Shown here: positions 17,779 to 25,785 of the stretch, in pieces | Layout: the number at the start of each line of letters is the position of its first letter | How positions within the stretch are numbered: the stretch's first letter is position 1 | Source: Streptomyces luteolus | GTDB lineage: Bacteria; Actinomycetota; Actinomycetes; Streptomycetales; Streptomycetaceae | DNA: 64,000 nucleotides | Reading direction: 5' to 3' | NCBI RefSeq assembly: GCF_029968015.1 | Contig: NZ_JASCIS010000009.1 | Coordinates: forward strand, 1-64,000 | Notes under the pieces: generated by a model | What the model was told of the DNA's origin: nothing | Databases searched by the model: none | What the model saw: the letters and a program-made list of their open reading frames with translations, nothing else | Made by a program: the position numbers and the translations under genes

Positions 17779-18963
17779 GTGCCGAGCAGCGCATCCATGC
17801 CGAACTGGCGCCCGCTGAGCCCTGGGGAGCGCGCCGTGGCGATCGCGATCCTCACGCACGGTCCGCTCTCCCGCAGCGAACTGGCCAAGCGGCTCGACCT
17901 GTCGGCCGGCAGTCTGACCCGGCTGACGAAGCCCCTGACCGAGTCGGGGCTGTTGGTCGACGCGGGTTCCGGCCCGGACGAGCCCGCACCCGCCGGGGCG
18001 TCCGGCGGCCTCACCACCCGTCAGGGGCGGCCGACCAGACCTCTCGACATCGTGGCCGGAGCGCAGCACTTCGCCGGATTCAAGGTCACCGCCGAAGCGG
18101 TGTACGGCGTGGTCACCACCCTGAGAAGCGAGATCGTGGCCCGACGCCGCACGCCGCTCGGCGACCGTGACCCCGAGGCGGTGGCCGACCGGATCGACGC
18201 CATGACCGATGAGTTCAAGGCGGAGTTCCCCCACCTCGCCGGGATCGGCATCGGCGTGGGCGGCCGGGTGCGCGACCGTTCCCTGGTGGTCGAGAACGCC
18301 TTCCTGGACTGGCAGGAGGTGCCGCTCGCCGCGATGGTCGAGGAGCGCATCGGCCTGCCGGTCGTCGTCGACAACGACGGGGCCGCCCTGATCGAGGCCG
18401 AGGCCTGGTTCGGCGCGGGCCGCGGCCTCGACCGCTTCGCCGTCCTCACCATCGGCGCGGGCTTCGGCTACGGTCTGGTGCTCGACGGGAAGCTCGTCCG
18501 CACCCGGGAGAGCGGCAAGCGCTGGATCATCGACCCCTACGGCCCCTTCGACAAGAACGGCGAACGGGGCACTGCCGAGGGCCTGTTGACCATCCCGGCC
18601 ATCCGCGCCCAGGTACAGGCGGCGACGGGGCGCGACATGACGTACGACGAGATCCTCGACGGCGCAGCCGCCGGAGAACCGCTGACGTACCGCATCGTCC
18701 ACCAGTCGGCCAGAGGTCTCGGCACCCTCGTCGCGCAGATCGCCAACTACGCGATCCCGCAGAAGATCCTGCTGGCCGGGGAGGGCGTCGGCCTCGTGGA
18801 CGTCGCGGGCGAGACGGTCCGCGAGGCGATCGACGCCAACCGCCACCCGTCGGCCGACCCCGTCGTCCTGGAGACCAAGGTCTCCGACTTCCACGAATGG
18901 GCCCGAGGCGCGGCGGTCCTGGCCATCCAGGTCCTCGTGCTCGGCGCCGGGGAGGAGCGCTGA
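17779..18963 (+). CDS. ROK-family transcriptional regulator
   Basis: This is a predicted repressor of the divergent sugar operon, 394 residues. The N-terminal winged helix-turn-helix (about residues 20-65) includes RSELAKRLDLSAGSLTRLTK. A ROK sugar-binding fold follows (GIGIGVGGRVRD, VVVDNDGAALIEAE, TIGAGFGYGLV). The usual ROK zinc signature with clustered cysteines (CxCGxxGC) and the ExGH motif are absent: the corresponding part reads ESGKRW. I chose GTG at 17779 because GAGGAGG lies 6 nt upstream; starts at 17752/17755 would give 8-9 more residues. Confidence 0.88.
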   Translation: MPSSASMPNWRPLSPGERAVAIAILTHGPLSRSELAKRLDLSAGSLTRLTKPLTESGLLVDAGSGPDEPAPAGASGGLTTRQGRPTRPLDIVAGAQHFAGFKVTAEAVYGVVTTLRSEIVARRRTPLGDRDPEAVADRIDAMTDEFKAEFPHLAGIGIGVGGRVRDRSLVVENAFLDWQEVPLAAMVEERIGLPVVVDNDGAALIEAEAWFGAGRGLDRFAVLTIGAGFGYGLVLDGKLVRTRESGKRWIIDPYGPFDKNGERGTAEGLLTIPAIRAQVQAATGRDMTYDEILDGAAAGEPLTYRIVHQSARGLGTLVAQIANYAIPQKILLAGEGVGLVDVAGETVREAIDANRHPSADPVVLETKVSDFHEWARGAAVLAIQVLVLGAGEER

Positions 18964-19073
18964 GGTGGTTCAGTGCATGGCCGGGCCGTGGACGTCGGCG
19001 ACCATGCCGACACCACCGAACCGGTCGCGGACGAGCGTCGGCGGGTACCCCGGCCAGATCCGGGCCTGACGTG

Positions 19074-19412
19074 TCACACGATGCCAGTGACCGTGATGGT
19101 GATCCGCGCCGCCGCCGACGGCACCATGGCCTCCAGGCACGTGTCGACGGCGCGGCGCGCGGCGCGGGTGACGTCCAGGGCCCGTGCCTCGGCGAGCGTG
19201 ACGATCTGGATCTCGATCTTCCAGGGGCCGTTGCCGTCGCTCCGGCTGATCCGCAGGCCGGCGGGCGATGCCTTGCTGTCGGCTCCGCTGTCACCGGTGT
19301 CGGACACCGCCGCTCTCAGGCGCTGCGCCACACCGGGCTTGAGGAAGGCGACGCCCGGCACCTGCCGTACCGCCTCGGCGAGCGCTTCGGTCAAAGCCGC
19401 GTGCTGGGTCAT
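19074..19412 (-). CDS. Asp23-like small protein
   Basis: This is a 112-residue soluble protein and the last gene of a sigma-factor operon. Its pattern (EAVRQVPGVAFLKPGV, an IEIQIVTLAE strand and a closing ARITITVTGIV) resembles the Asp23/Gls24 fold seen in its neighbours, though weakly. It overlaps the upstream gene by 4 nt (ATGA), implying translational coupling. The longer open frame to 19712 is a shadow of that gene. A role with the zinc-finger/Asp23 protein next door is inferred from position only. Confidence 0.72.
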   Translation of the reverse strand: MTQHAALTEALAEAVRQVPGVAFLKPGVAQRLRAAVSDTGDSGADSKASPAGLRISRSDGNGPWKIEIQIVTLAEARALDVTRAARRAVDTCLEAMVPSAAARITITVTGIV

Positions 19413-20032
19413 CGCTCGTGGCCCTCCTCGGTGCTGCCGGGAACATCGACCAGATCGGTGACGCGGATGTCGACGCGGGCGATGCCCAGACCGAGGTGCT
19501 GGTCCGCGGCCACTTCCACCTGCCCGCGCACGTTCTCGGCCAGCTCGGCCAAGTCGGTTGAGGACAACGGCGCTTGGATGCCGAGGCTGACGGTGGCGCG
19601 TCCGGTGCCGTCGGCATCGTCGTAGCCGATCCGGCAGGAGCTCGCCTGCACGCCGGGTACCCGCGAGGCGGCGGCACGCAGGGTACGGGCCGCCACCGAC
19701 TCCATGATCCACATTCCGTCGTCCGGGGCACCCAGGGGCAGGGGCTTACCGGGCCGCAACTCCAGTCGTACGACGTCCATGACGCGGTGCGCCAACGCTC
19801 CCGCGGCGAAGCCGTCGGGAGCTTCGGTGCCGTGGCTCAGGTCCCGGACGGAGGTCCGCAAGGCCTCCAGTTCCCCGATCGCCTGCCGGCAGTGGGAGCA
19901 GGTGCGCTGATGGTCGTCGGTCACGGCGTCCTCCCAGGCGGCCCACACCTGGGACAGCAACCGGCCGCAGGGCAGCAGCTCGTCGTCGGAGTCGGGTGGC
20001 GGAGCGGCGGGCGGGTGGGTACCGGTGGTCAT
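19409..20032 (-). CDS. Zinc-finger (anti-sigma-like) plus Asp23-domain protein
   Basis: This is a 207-residue protein without membrane helices. The N-terminal part (about residues 15-65) holds an H-x3-C-x2-C motif in DDHQRTCSHC, as in ZAS-type anti-sigma factors. The C-terminal part (about 105-200) resembles Asp23 domains (SVAARTLRAAASRVPGVQAS). It overlaps the sigma gene upstream and the Asp23-like gene downstream by 4 nt each. The likely role is to restrain the ECF sigma factor while sensing envelope-stress partners. A fusion of these two domains in one soluble protein is unusual. Confidence 0.78.
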   Translation of the reverse strand: MTTGTHPPAAPPPDSDDELLPCGRLLSQVWAAWEDAVTDDHQRTCSHCRQAIGELEALRTSVRDLSHGTEAPDGFAAGALAHRVMDVVRLELRPGKPLPLGAPDDGMWIMESVAARTLRAAASRVPGVQASSCRIGYDDADGTGRATVSLGIQAPLSSTDLAELAENVRGQVEVAADQHLGLGIARVDIRVTDLVDVPGSTEEGHER

Positions 20033-20613
20033 CGCCAAGCCCCCATTGCGTTGGTCAGATGGCGTCGGGCACGGAAGACACGGGCGCGGACAGCCTGCTG
20101 GCTGATGCCTACCGTGTCCGCGATGGATTCGTAGGACTGGCCGTCCAATTCTCTCAGCACCCAGCATGCGCGCTGCTCGGCCGACAGCCCGTCCAGAGCC
20201 TGGCGCATGTCGCCCACGGCAGCACGGGCCTCGGTGATCCGGTCGGGTGCCACCGTATGTTCCGGCGCCGCCGGCTCGGGCGCGGTGTCCAGGGCCGCTT
20301 GAGGCTTGCGCGCACGCAGGACGTTGAGGCAGCGGTTGGTGACGATGCGGTAGATCCAGGTGCCGAAGGAGGACTGGCCACGGAACTCCGGCAACCGGCG
20401 CCACGCGCTGATGAACGCGTCCTGCACGGCGTCCTCCGCCTCCACCTGATTCCCGAGCAGCCGCGTGGCCAGGCCGACCAGTGCCCCGGCGTGCCGACGT
20501 ACCAGAACCGCGAAGGCTTCCTCGTCTCCCTCCGCCGCGCGCACGGTGAGTAGTGCGTCGTCGAGCCCGGCCTGTGTATCGGGCGGTGCGGTCGATGTGC
20601 GGTCACCCGCCAC
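20029..20613 (-). CDS. ECF RNA polymerase sigma factor
   Basis: This is a 194-residue sigma-70-type factor. Region 2 is seen as DAVQDAFISAWRRLPEFRGQ and FGTWIYRIVTNRCLNVLRAR. Region 4 is seen as LSAEQRACWVLRELDGQSYE and IADTVGISQQAVRARVFRAR. I chose GTG at 20613, preceded by AGGAAAGGAG; the open frame runs to 21429 but only as a shadow of the opposite gene. It is the first gene of the operon with the zinc-finger/Asp23 and Asp23-like genes. It faces the plus-strand Asp23 operon across a large inverted repeat, suggesting that it controls both. Confidence 0.92.
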   Translation of the reverse strand: MAGDRTSTAPPDTQAGLDDALLTVRAAEGDEEAFAVLVRRHAGALVGLATRLLGNQVEAEDAVQDAFISAWRRLPEFRGQSSFGTWIYRIVTNRCLNVLRARKPQAALDTAPEPAAPEHTVAPDRITEARAAVGDMRQALDGLSAEQRACWVLRELDGQSYESIADTVGISQQAVRARVFRARRHLTNAMGAWR

Positions 20614-20638
20614 GATCCGGCTCCTTTCCTGCGTACCA

Positions 20639-20760
20639 CTCGTTGGACACCGGTCTGCGGACGTTGTGACGCACGTACGGGAAAATCGGTGGTGCCGACG
20701 ACCCGCACAACATTTCACGGGAATGCGCGTCACAACGTCCGCCGACCGGTGTCCAACGAG
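20639..20760. promoter_or_regulatory. Mirrored ECF-type promoter pair (34-bp inverted repeat)
   Basis: Arms 20639-20672 and 20727-20760 are inverted copies with 33 of 34 positions matching; the centre is 54 bp. Each arm, read towards its own gene, contains GTCACAAC and, about 15-16 bp later, TGTCC. This is the layout of ECF promoters with a TCACA-type -35 and a (T/C)GTC-type -10. One copy faces the sigma gene and the other faces the Asp23 operon. I infer that one sigma factor drives both operons and itself. Confidence 0.75.
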
Positions 20761-20815
20761 ACACCAGCAACTCGCAGCGCCGATCGACGAAGGCGCTCCA
20801 CGAAGGGACGTTGCC

Positions 20816-21319
20816 ATGACCACCCAGCAGAGCACCGCGGTGTCCGCGAACGCCTCCGTCGCCAAGTCGGCCAAGGGCGCCCCGGCGACGACCGCGGTGA
20901 GCAGCGGCGCCACCGGCGTGAACGAGCCGGCCGACTCACGCGGCAAGACCTCCATCGCCGACGTGGTCGTCGTCAAGGTTGCCGGCATCGCGGCACGGGA
21001 GATCCCCGGTGTGTACGACATGGGCGGCGGCCTGTCCCGCACCATCGGTGCCGTGCGCGACCGCGTCCCCGGAGGCCGGCCGAACATGGGCCGCGGCGTC
21101 AAGGTGGAGGTCGGCGAGCGGCAGACCGCCATCGACCTCGATCTGACCGTCGAGTACGGGGTGTCCATCACCGAAGTGGCCTCAGACGTACGGGAGAACG
21201 TCATCGCCGCGGTCGAGAGGATCACCGGCCTGGAGGTCGTCGAGGTCAACATCACCATCAACGACGTCCACCTGCCCGAGGACGACGACAACGACTCGGG
21301 CGACACCCGCGTCGAGTAG
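20816..21319 (+). CDS. Asp23/Gls24 family envelope stress protein
   Basis: This is a 167-residue soluble protein. After a low-complexity Ser/Thr/Ala N-terminus, the Asp23 domain spans about residues 45-155 (IADVVVVKVAGIAAREIPGV, then EVASDVRENVIAAVERITGL and VEVNITINDV). In Firmicutes Asp23 is bound to the membrane by AmaP and linked to cell-envelope homeostasis. The ATG follows GAAGGGACG. It opens a plus-strand operon with DUF2273, DUF6286 and AmaP-like genes. The promoter arm at 20727-20760 lies 55 nt upstream. Confidence 0.92.
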   Translation: MTTQQSTAVSANASVAKSAKGAPATTAVSSGATGVNEPADSRGKTSIADVVVVKVAGIAAREIPGVYDMGGGLSRTIGAVRDRVPGGRPNMGRGVKVEVGERQTAIDLDLTVEYGVSITEVASDVRENVIAAVERITGLEVVEVNITINDVHLPEDDDNDSGDTRVE

Positions 21320-21412
21320 GCAGCCGACCGGGCACGACGTGTCAAGAGCCGGGACAGGGCGAAGCGGATGCGGCGCCGGCCCTTCGCAGGTCCGGTGGGA
21401 GATGGATGAAGA

Positions 21413-21598
21413 ATGAGCAGAGCACTCATCGGAATGATCGCCGGAATGGCACTGGGATTCGCCGGGTACTTCGGAGGCTTTGTGGCCTTCTTGCTCGTCG
21501 CCGCCCTGGGCGGCGTCGGCTACGTCGTCGGCGCCTGGCTGGAGGGCGACGGAGGACAGACGCTGCGCGAGCAGTTCGAGCGCAGGAGCCGGCGATGA
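21413..21598 (+). CDS. DUF2273 small membrane protein
   Basis: This is a 61-residue protein with two close hydrophobic stretches (IGMIAGMALGFAGYFGGFVA and FLLVAALGGVGYVVGAWL) and a basic tail. The family regularly accompanies Asp23 and AmaP genes and is thought to belong to the same membrane assembly. Its stop overlaps the next start (ATGA), so the genes are coupled. Confidence 0.88.
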   Translation: MSRALIGMIAGMALGFAGYFGGFVAFLLVAALGGVGYVVGAWLEGDGGQTLREQFERRSRR

Positions 21599-22617
21599 CG
21601 AGTCCTGCGCGACGGGGCAGCACGGTCATCGCGGACAGGGCGGTCCGCAAGATCGCCGAGCGGGCGGCCGGTGAAGCGGTGCCGGACGCGATGTCCGCGT
21701 CGGTCAGTGGTTCGGCCACCGTCCGCGGCGGTCGTGCCTCCGTCGGGCTGCGCATCGCCCTGCCCTATCCGGCGCCGCTGTCCGACACGGCCCGCCGGGT
21801 GCGACAGCACGTCGCTGGGCGCGTCCGCTATCTGACCGGGCTGGAGACTCCGCCGCCGCGCCTCACCGTCTCGCGTCTTTCCACCCTTTCCACCCTTTCC
21901 ACCCGGCGCCATCCCGTCGCCCCGCACACGGACGGGGCGGACACGCGTCGCCCGCCGCGCCGCTGGTGGTCCCAACGCCGCCTGCCCATGGCCCTCGTGA
22001 CCGTGCCGGCGGCCGCGTTCATCGCCGCCGTCACGGCCGACGTGATCCGTGTGCACGCGACGCGGCAGGCAGCCGCGGAGTGGAGAGTGCGGACGTGGGA
22101 ATGGCTCGGTGGCCACGGGCCCGGTGACACCCCCGTCGTCGTCGCCGGCACCGCCGTGACCGTGCTGGGCGCGTGGCTGATCGTGCTCGCGCTCACTCCC
22201 GGGCGCCGCCGCCAGTTGCCCCTGTCAGCACCTGCGGACCGCTGGAACGTCGCCGTCGACCGGTCCACCCTTGCCGCCGTGATCCGGGACTCCGTACGAG
22301 ACGTTCCCGGCGTCGGGGCGGTCTCGGTGCGTGTGCGCCGCCGGAGTGTGAGAGTCCGGGCCCGACTCGACTTCGGTGACGTCGAATCCGCCCGCGAGCA
22401 GATCACCGCGGTCGCCGGAGGCGAACTGGCGGCATGCCGGCCGGCCCGCACCCCACGACTGAAGGTGACGGTCACATGCGACCTCCCACAGCAACCGGAG
22501 CCCCTGAACCCCGACGACACCAGCAGGCCACCACGGCCCAGGAGCGCCGTATCGTCACCCCCACCACCCGCCGCACACCAGCAAGTCGAGTGCCACACCA
22601 CACGGGGTGAACGATGA
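21595..22617 (+). CDS. DUF6286/Asp23-domain membrane protein
   Basis: This is a 340-residue protein. The N-terminal part (about residues 1-90) resembles Asp23 (VIADRAVRKIAERAAGEAVP). Two membrane helices follow at about 133-150 and 180-203. A C-terminal DUF6286-type domain comes next (about 215-300, with DRSTLAAVIRDSVRDVPGVG) and then a proline-rich tail. A 9-bp unit repeated three times at about 21887-21913 encodes the STLSTLST linker. The gene overlaps its neighbours by 4 nt on both sides. It probably forms part of an Asp23-type envelope complex. Confidence 0.88.
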   Translation: MTSPARRGSTVIADRAVRKIAERAAGEAVPDAMSASVSGSATVRGGRASVGLRIALPYPAPLSDTARRVRQHVAGRVRYLTGLETPPPRLTVSRLSTLSTLSTRRHPVAPHTDGADTRRPPRRWWSQRRLPMALVTVPAAAFIAAVTADVIRVHATRQAAAEWRVRTWEWLGGHGPGDTPVVVAGTAVTVLGAWLIVLALTPGRRRQLPLSAPADRWNVAVDRSTLAAVIRDSVRDVPGVGAVSVRVRRRSVRVRARLDFGDVESAREQITAVAGGELAACRPARTPRLKVTVTCDLPQQPEPLNPDDTSRPPRPRSAVSSPPPPAAHQQVECHTTRGER

Positions 22618-23198
22618 GGCGACAGCCACGCACCAGCGCCAACCGCGCCGCGCTGACGGCCACCGGCCTGGTCCTGATGCTCGGCGGCTTCTGGCCGGCC
22701 ACCGCCCGCGGGCCCCTCGCCGAACGTCTCCCCGGCTGGTGGCCGCTCCCCGCCGACCGGAGCGTTCTCCTCGACCGCGCCGAGTCGGCGGTGCTCCGTG
22801 ACCACAGTTGGTGGACGCCCACGGTCGTCGCGGTCGGCGTGGTGATGACCGCCCTGCTGGTTCTGTCATCGCTGGCACAGCTCCACATCCGCAAGCCCTC
22901 CCGCCTGCCGCTGGAGGGCGCGGGCAGCGTGCTGCGCACACACGCCCTGGAGCGTGCCCTGAGCGAGCGTGCCGCGGCCCACGACGGCATCGCCCGCTGC
23001 CGGATCCGTGTCCGACTCAGCCGTGGCCGGCTCCAGCTGCGTATGCGCGTATGGCTGGCGCCCGGCACCGCCCCCGCGCGGGTACTCGACGCCCTGGCCG
23101 CCGTCACCGCGGAAGCCGAACACGCGGTCTCCCCCTATGTCATCGAGGCCCGTGTGCGCCTCAGCCATCGGCCCCACAGCGCTCCGCATGTCCACTGA
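22614..23198 (+). CDS. AmaP-like alkaline-shock membrane anchor
   Basis: This is a 194-residue protein with membrane helices at about residues 14-30 and 70-90. A cytoplasmic domain with alternating strands and helices follows (RCRIRVRLSRGRLQLRMRVW). This layout fits AmaP, which anchors Asp23 to the membrane. It overlaps the DUF6286 gene by 4 nt and the YihY gene by 11 nt. The AmaP name is by resemblance and context. Confidence 0.78.
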   Translation: MRRQPRTSANRAALTATGLVLMLGGFWPATARGPLAERLPGWWPLPADRSVLLDRAESAVLRDHSWWTPTVVAVGVVMTALLVLSSLAQLHIRKPSRLPLEGAGSVLRTHALERALSERAAAHDGIARCRIRVRLSRGRLQLRMRVWLAPGTAPARVLDALAAVTAEAEHAVSPYVIEARVRLSHRPHSAPHVH

Positions 23199-24111
23199 CT
23201 CCCCGAAGGCCGGGGCGCGCGGCGCCGTCCGTCCGCTCACCCGACGAGTCCGCACCTGGTGGCCCGCCGCCCGGCGAACGCCGGTGTCCTTGTGGGCCGA
23301 CGACATCACCGACTACGCCGCCGCGCTGACCTACTACGCCATCCTCGCCGTGCTGCCCACCCTGCTGGTCGTCGTCCTCGGGTTCGGGCTCATCAGCCCG
23401 GGTGCGGCGGAGAGGTTCATCACCGAGGTCACCGACCACGCACCGGCGCAGGCCGGCGCCCAACTCCACAGCGCCCTGGAGCGGATGCTCACGCAGCAGT
23501 CCGCCGTGTGGCCTCTGCTGGCCGGCGGCGCCGCAAGTGCCCTGTGGTCGGCGTGCAGTTACCTCGCGGTCTTCCGCCGCGCGCTGCACAGCATGCACCG
23601 GACGCCCGACCGTCGCTCACCCTGGCGCAAGGCCCACCGCATCCTGCTCACCGCGCTGCTGCTGCTCACCCTGCTCGTGGTCAGCGGACTCATCCTGGTG
23701 CTGAGCGGACCGGTGGTCGAAGCACTGGGCCAGGTCCTGCGGCTGGACGCGGCCGTCACGTTCGTCTGGAGCCTGGCCCGCTGGCCGATGCTCCTGTGCC
23801 TGGTGGCCGTACTCGTCGTCGTGGTCTTCCGTACCGGCCCCGCATCGGCCCGCCGTCGCGACCACAGCCTGCCCGGCGGCGTCCTGGCCGCGGTTCTGTG
23901 GCTGACGGCCTCGGCGGGCTTCTCCCTCTACAGCTCGTCCCTGGGTGCCTACAGCCGCCTGTACGGATCCCTCGCCGGTGCCGTGGTCTTCCTGGTCTGG
24001 CTGTGGCTGTCCAACCTCGCGCTGCTGACCGGCGCGCAGTTCACCGCCGAACTGAGCAAGTCCGCATCGCGTTCCCAGGACTCGCATGAGGCTGTGGGCA
24101 CACGGTGTTGA
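23188..24111 (+). CDS. YihY/BrkB family inner-membrane protein
   Basis: This is a 307-residue integral membrane protein with about six helices. The family signature appears as DYAAALTYYAILAVLPTLLV near residue 50 and YSRLYGSLAGAVVFLVWLWL near residue 265. BrkB-family proteins were once called RNase BN; their real role, possibly in transport or envelope integrity, is unsettled. It is the last gene of the Asp23 operon. I chose ATG at 23188 because it gives a short cytoplasmic N-terminus before the first helix. Confidence 0.9.
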   Translation: MSTDSPKAGARGAVRPLTRRVRTWWPAARRTPVSLWADDITDYAAALTYYAILAVLPTLLVVVLGFGLISPGAAERFITEVTDHAPAQAGAQLHSALERMLTQQSAVWPLLAGGAASALWSACSYLAVFRRALHSMHRTPDRRSPWRKAHRILLTALLLLTLLVVSGLILVLSGPVVEALGQVLRLDAAVTFVWSLARWPMLLCLVAVLVVVVFRTGPASARRRDHSLPGGVLAAVLWLTASAGFSLYSSSLGAYSRLYGSLAGAVVFLVWLWLSNLALLTGAQFTAELSKSASRSQDSHEAVGTRC

Positions 24112-24165
24112 AGCGGTGCCCGGTGGGGGCGGATCAGCCGGTCCCCGAGCTTCCCACCTGCCAGG

Positions 24166-24528
24166 TCATGGTGCGTGGTGGGTGTGCCCGCACACCCAGG
24201 CCAGTGCGTCGTGGACGCCTCGGCTGTACTCCCGCACCTCGGGCAACCCGGTGAGGTTCTCCGTCTGCACTGCCGCGGCGTCCACTTCTGCGGTCAGGGT
24301 CTGCAGGTCCGGGACGCCGTCAGCGGCACCGTCCCCGGTGACCGGGGCACGGTCCGCATGTCCCAACGCCCAGCGGTAGGCCGTCGACACACCATTGGAG
24401 AACTGCGGAGAAGGATCCGGCTCCGCCGCCTCGACGCTCATGCGCTTCTGTGCCTGTTCGACGTCGACGTACGTCCTGGTGCCCACCATCGGCTTCTCGT
24501 CCTGGCCACTGCTTCCACTGTCGGTCAT
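24166..24528 (-). CDS. Hypothetical protein, streptomycete-type
   Basis: This is a 120-residue soluble acidic protein that I do not recognise by function. It contains the stretches FSNGVSTAYRWALGHADRAP and VREYSRGVHDALAWVCGHTH. The similarity of YRWALGH and LAWVCGH suggests an internal repeat of a Tyr/Trp/His-containing helix. The start has a weak TAGGG upstream. It ends convergently to the YihY gene. Confidence 0.68.
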   Translation of the reverse strand: MTDSGSSGQDEKPMVGTRTYVDVEQAQKRMSVEAAEPDPSPQFSNGVSTAYRWALGHADRAPVTGDGAADGVPDLQTLTAEVDAAAVQTENLTGLPEVREYSRGVHDALAWVCGHTHHAP

Positions 24529-24701
24529 ATGGCAGCCCTACCCGGCGCGGGTCACGTGATGTCCAGTACGGACGGAGTCCGAGCCTCAAGCGGTAGTGGG
24601 CATGCGGCGAGGTCGGCATGCGGGTTGACCCGCCCCACCGTGCCCCCCCTCGCGCCGGCCCTCGCCGCGGGCCTCGAAGGTGTGGATCCGAGAGCTGTCG
24701 A

Positions 24702-24881
24702 TCAGTCAGTGAAGAGGCGAGCCGTACCAAGTACGGTCGCGGCCGTGCTCAGGGCGACGGTCGTGCTGGTGCCGATGAGAAGCACCCGCTTGATCCGAGA
24801 CCAGTGGCGTCGCGGCATCCTCGGGGGCCATTCGGGCTTGCGATGCAGGGGCAGCGGGGGAGCGGGGTGGTCGGTGGACAT
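24702..24881 (-). CDS. 59-residue single-TM protein
   Basis: This small gene runs from ATG at 24881 to TGA at 24702. The protein starts MSTDHPAPPLPLHRKPEWPP, has a basic middle and one hydrophobic helix (VLLIGTSTTVALSTAATVLG). The N-in topology follows from the positive charges before the helix. An AGAAAG lies 4 nt upstream. I do not know a family. The codon pattern (G/C at third positions) fits a real gene. Confidence 0.6.
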   Translation of the reverse strand: MSTDHPAPPLPLHRKPEWPPRMPRRHWSRIKRVLLIGTSTTVALSTAATVLGTARLFTD

Positions 24882-25008
24882 GGTCTTTCTGCGGGGCGTT
24901 GGGGTTCCGTCGTGGACTGCTCCAACGTAAGGGCAAGGTAAGCCCTGGCCCGGAGGCGGAAGGCCTTCACAGGCGGGGCGAAAGTCCCTCGCACGCGGGA
25001 CGCCCCCG

Positions 25009-25476
25009 CTACAGGCCGGCCCAGCGGCTGGAGTCGGCGACCTGAACCTTGGCGACCTTGTCCAGGTCCTCGCTCTGGATGAGCGTCCCTACGTACTGCT
25101 TCTCGGACTGGCCGGGCCTGAGGGAGTTCGTGGACACCCAGTCCTCGGCGATGCGCTGTCCGTCCTTGTCCAGGAACGCGATCGTCGCGCTGTAGTCGGA
25201 GGTCTTCGACGAGTGGTTGGTGATCGTGACGGTCGCGTTTCCCAGGCGCATGCCGTTGCCGTGGTCCCTGATCGTGAACGCGCCCAGCTCGAAGTCCTTC
25301 GCCACCGGATTCTCCTCGCTCAGTGCGGCCGTCGAACTGGCCGCATCGTCCTCGGCCTCGGCCTGACCCACGCCCATGGCCGCACCCGCGACACCCAGAG
25401 CGACGATGCCGGACATCACACCGATGGTGACCTTCATGCCGGTGTCCATCTTCTGTGGGGACTGGGGCTTGTTCAC
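25009..25476 (-). CDS. Exported or anchored protein with Ig/FxLYD-like fold
   Basis: This is a 155-residue protein with an N-terminal hydrophobic segment (about residues 15-37) that serves as signal or anchor. The soluble part alternates beta strands (FTIRDHGNGMRLGNATVTIT, then SDYSATIAFLDKDGQRIAED), resembling small immunoglobulin-like domains of the FxLYD type. The start is GTG at 25476 with AGGAAAGAG upstream. There are no catalytic residues to point to. It is likely an extracytoplasmic binding or structural protein. Confidence 0.78.
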   Translation of the reverse strand: MNKPQSPQKMDTGMKVTIGVMSGIVALGVAGAAMGVGQAEAEDDAASSTAALSEENPVAKDFELGAFTIRDHGNGMRLGNATVTITNHSSKTSDYSATIAFLDKDGQRIAEDWVSTNSLRPGQSEKQYVGTLIQSEDLDKVAKVQVADSSRWAGL

Positions 25477-25524
25477 GGCTGGCTCTTTCCTTGGTCGGTC
25501 AGTCCGCTGGTCGGTCGGTCCGCG

Positions 25525-25559
25525 CAGGTCCCAGGTCCCAGGTCCCAGGTCCCAGGTCT
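25525..25559. repeat. 7-bp tandem repeat, five copies
   Basis: CAGGTCC is repeated four times and followed by CAGGTCT. The array lies about 50 nt upstream of the GTG start at 25476, in the probable promoter or leader. Confidence 0.85.
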
Positions 25560-25601
25560 CAGCTCACAGGTCTCCAGGCCTTGACCGAGGTTCAAACGGT
25601 G

Positions 25602-25648
25602 GCCAAGGCCCGCTCGGTCGACTCCCACCGCACCGAGCGGGCCTTGGC
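25602..25648. terminator. Strong hairpin, 17-bp stem
   Basis: A perfect 17-bp stem (25602-25618 with 25632-25648) closes a 13-nt loop. It lies between two minus-strand genes and would end read-through from the repeat-protein gene. Confidence 0.8.
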
Positions 25649-25740
25649 TTCCGGTGCGCCCGCTGCACGTAGGGAGGGTGAGGAGGCCTCACGTGCGGTC
25701 GGGCGCGGTTCAGGACGGCACTGTCCTGGTCGGGCCCGCC

Positions 25741-25772
25741 AGGGCGCAGCATCCCCGTGTGCGCTGCGTCCT
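25741..25772. terminator. Hairpin just after the repeat-protein gene
   Basis: A 10-bp stem with one G-U pair (25741-25750 with 25763-25772) lies 13 nt past the stop at 25786. It would be the first of two terminators for that gene. Confidence 0.65.
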
Positions 25773-25785
25773 GACGGGGGCTGGT

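Noticed and set aside
24541..24701. Possible small gene between 24529 and 24701
   Set aside because: Open frames exist on both strands, but none has a start signal, domain or plausible composition.
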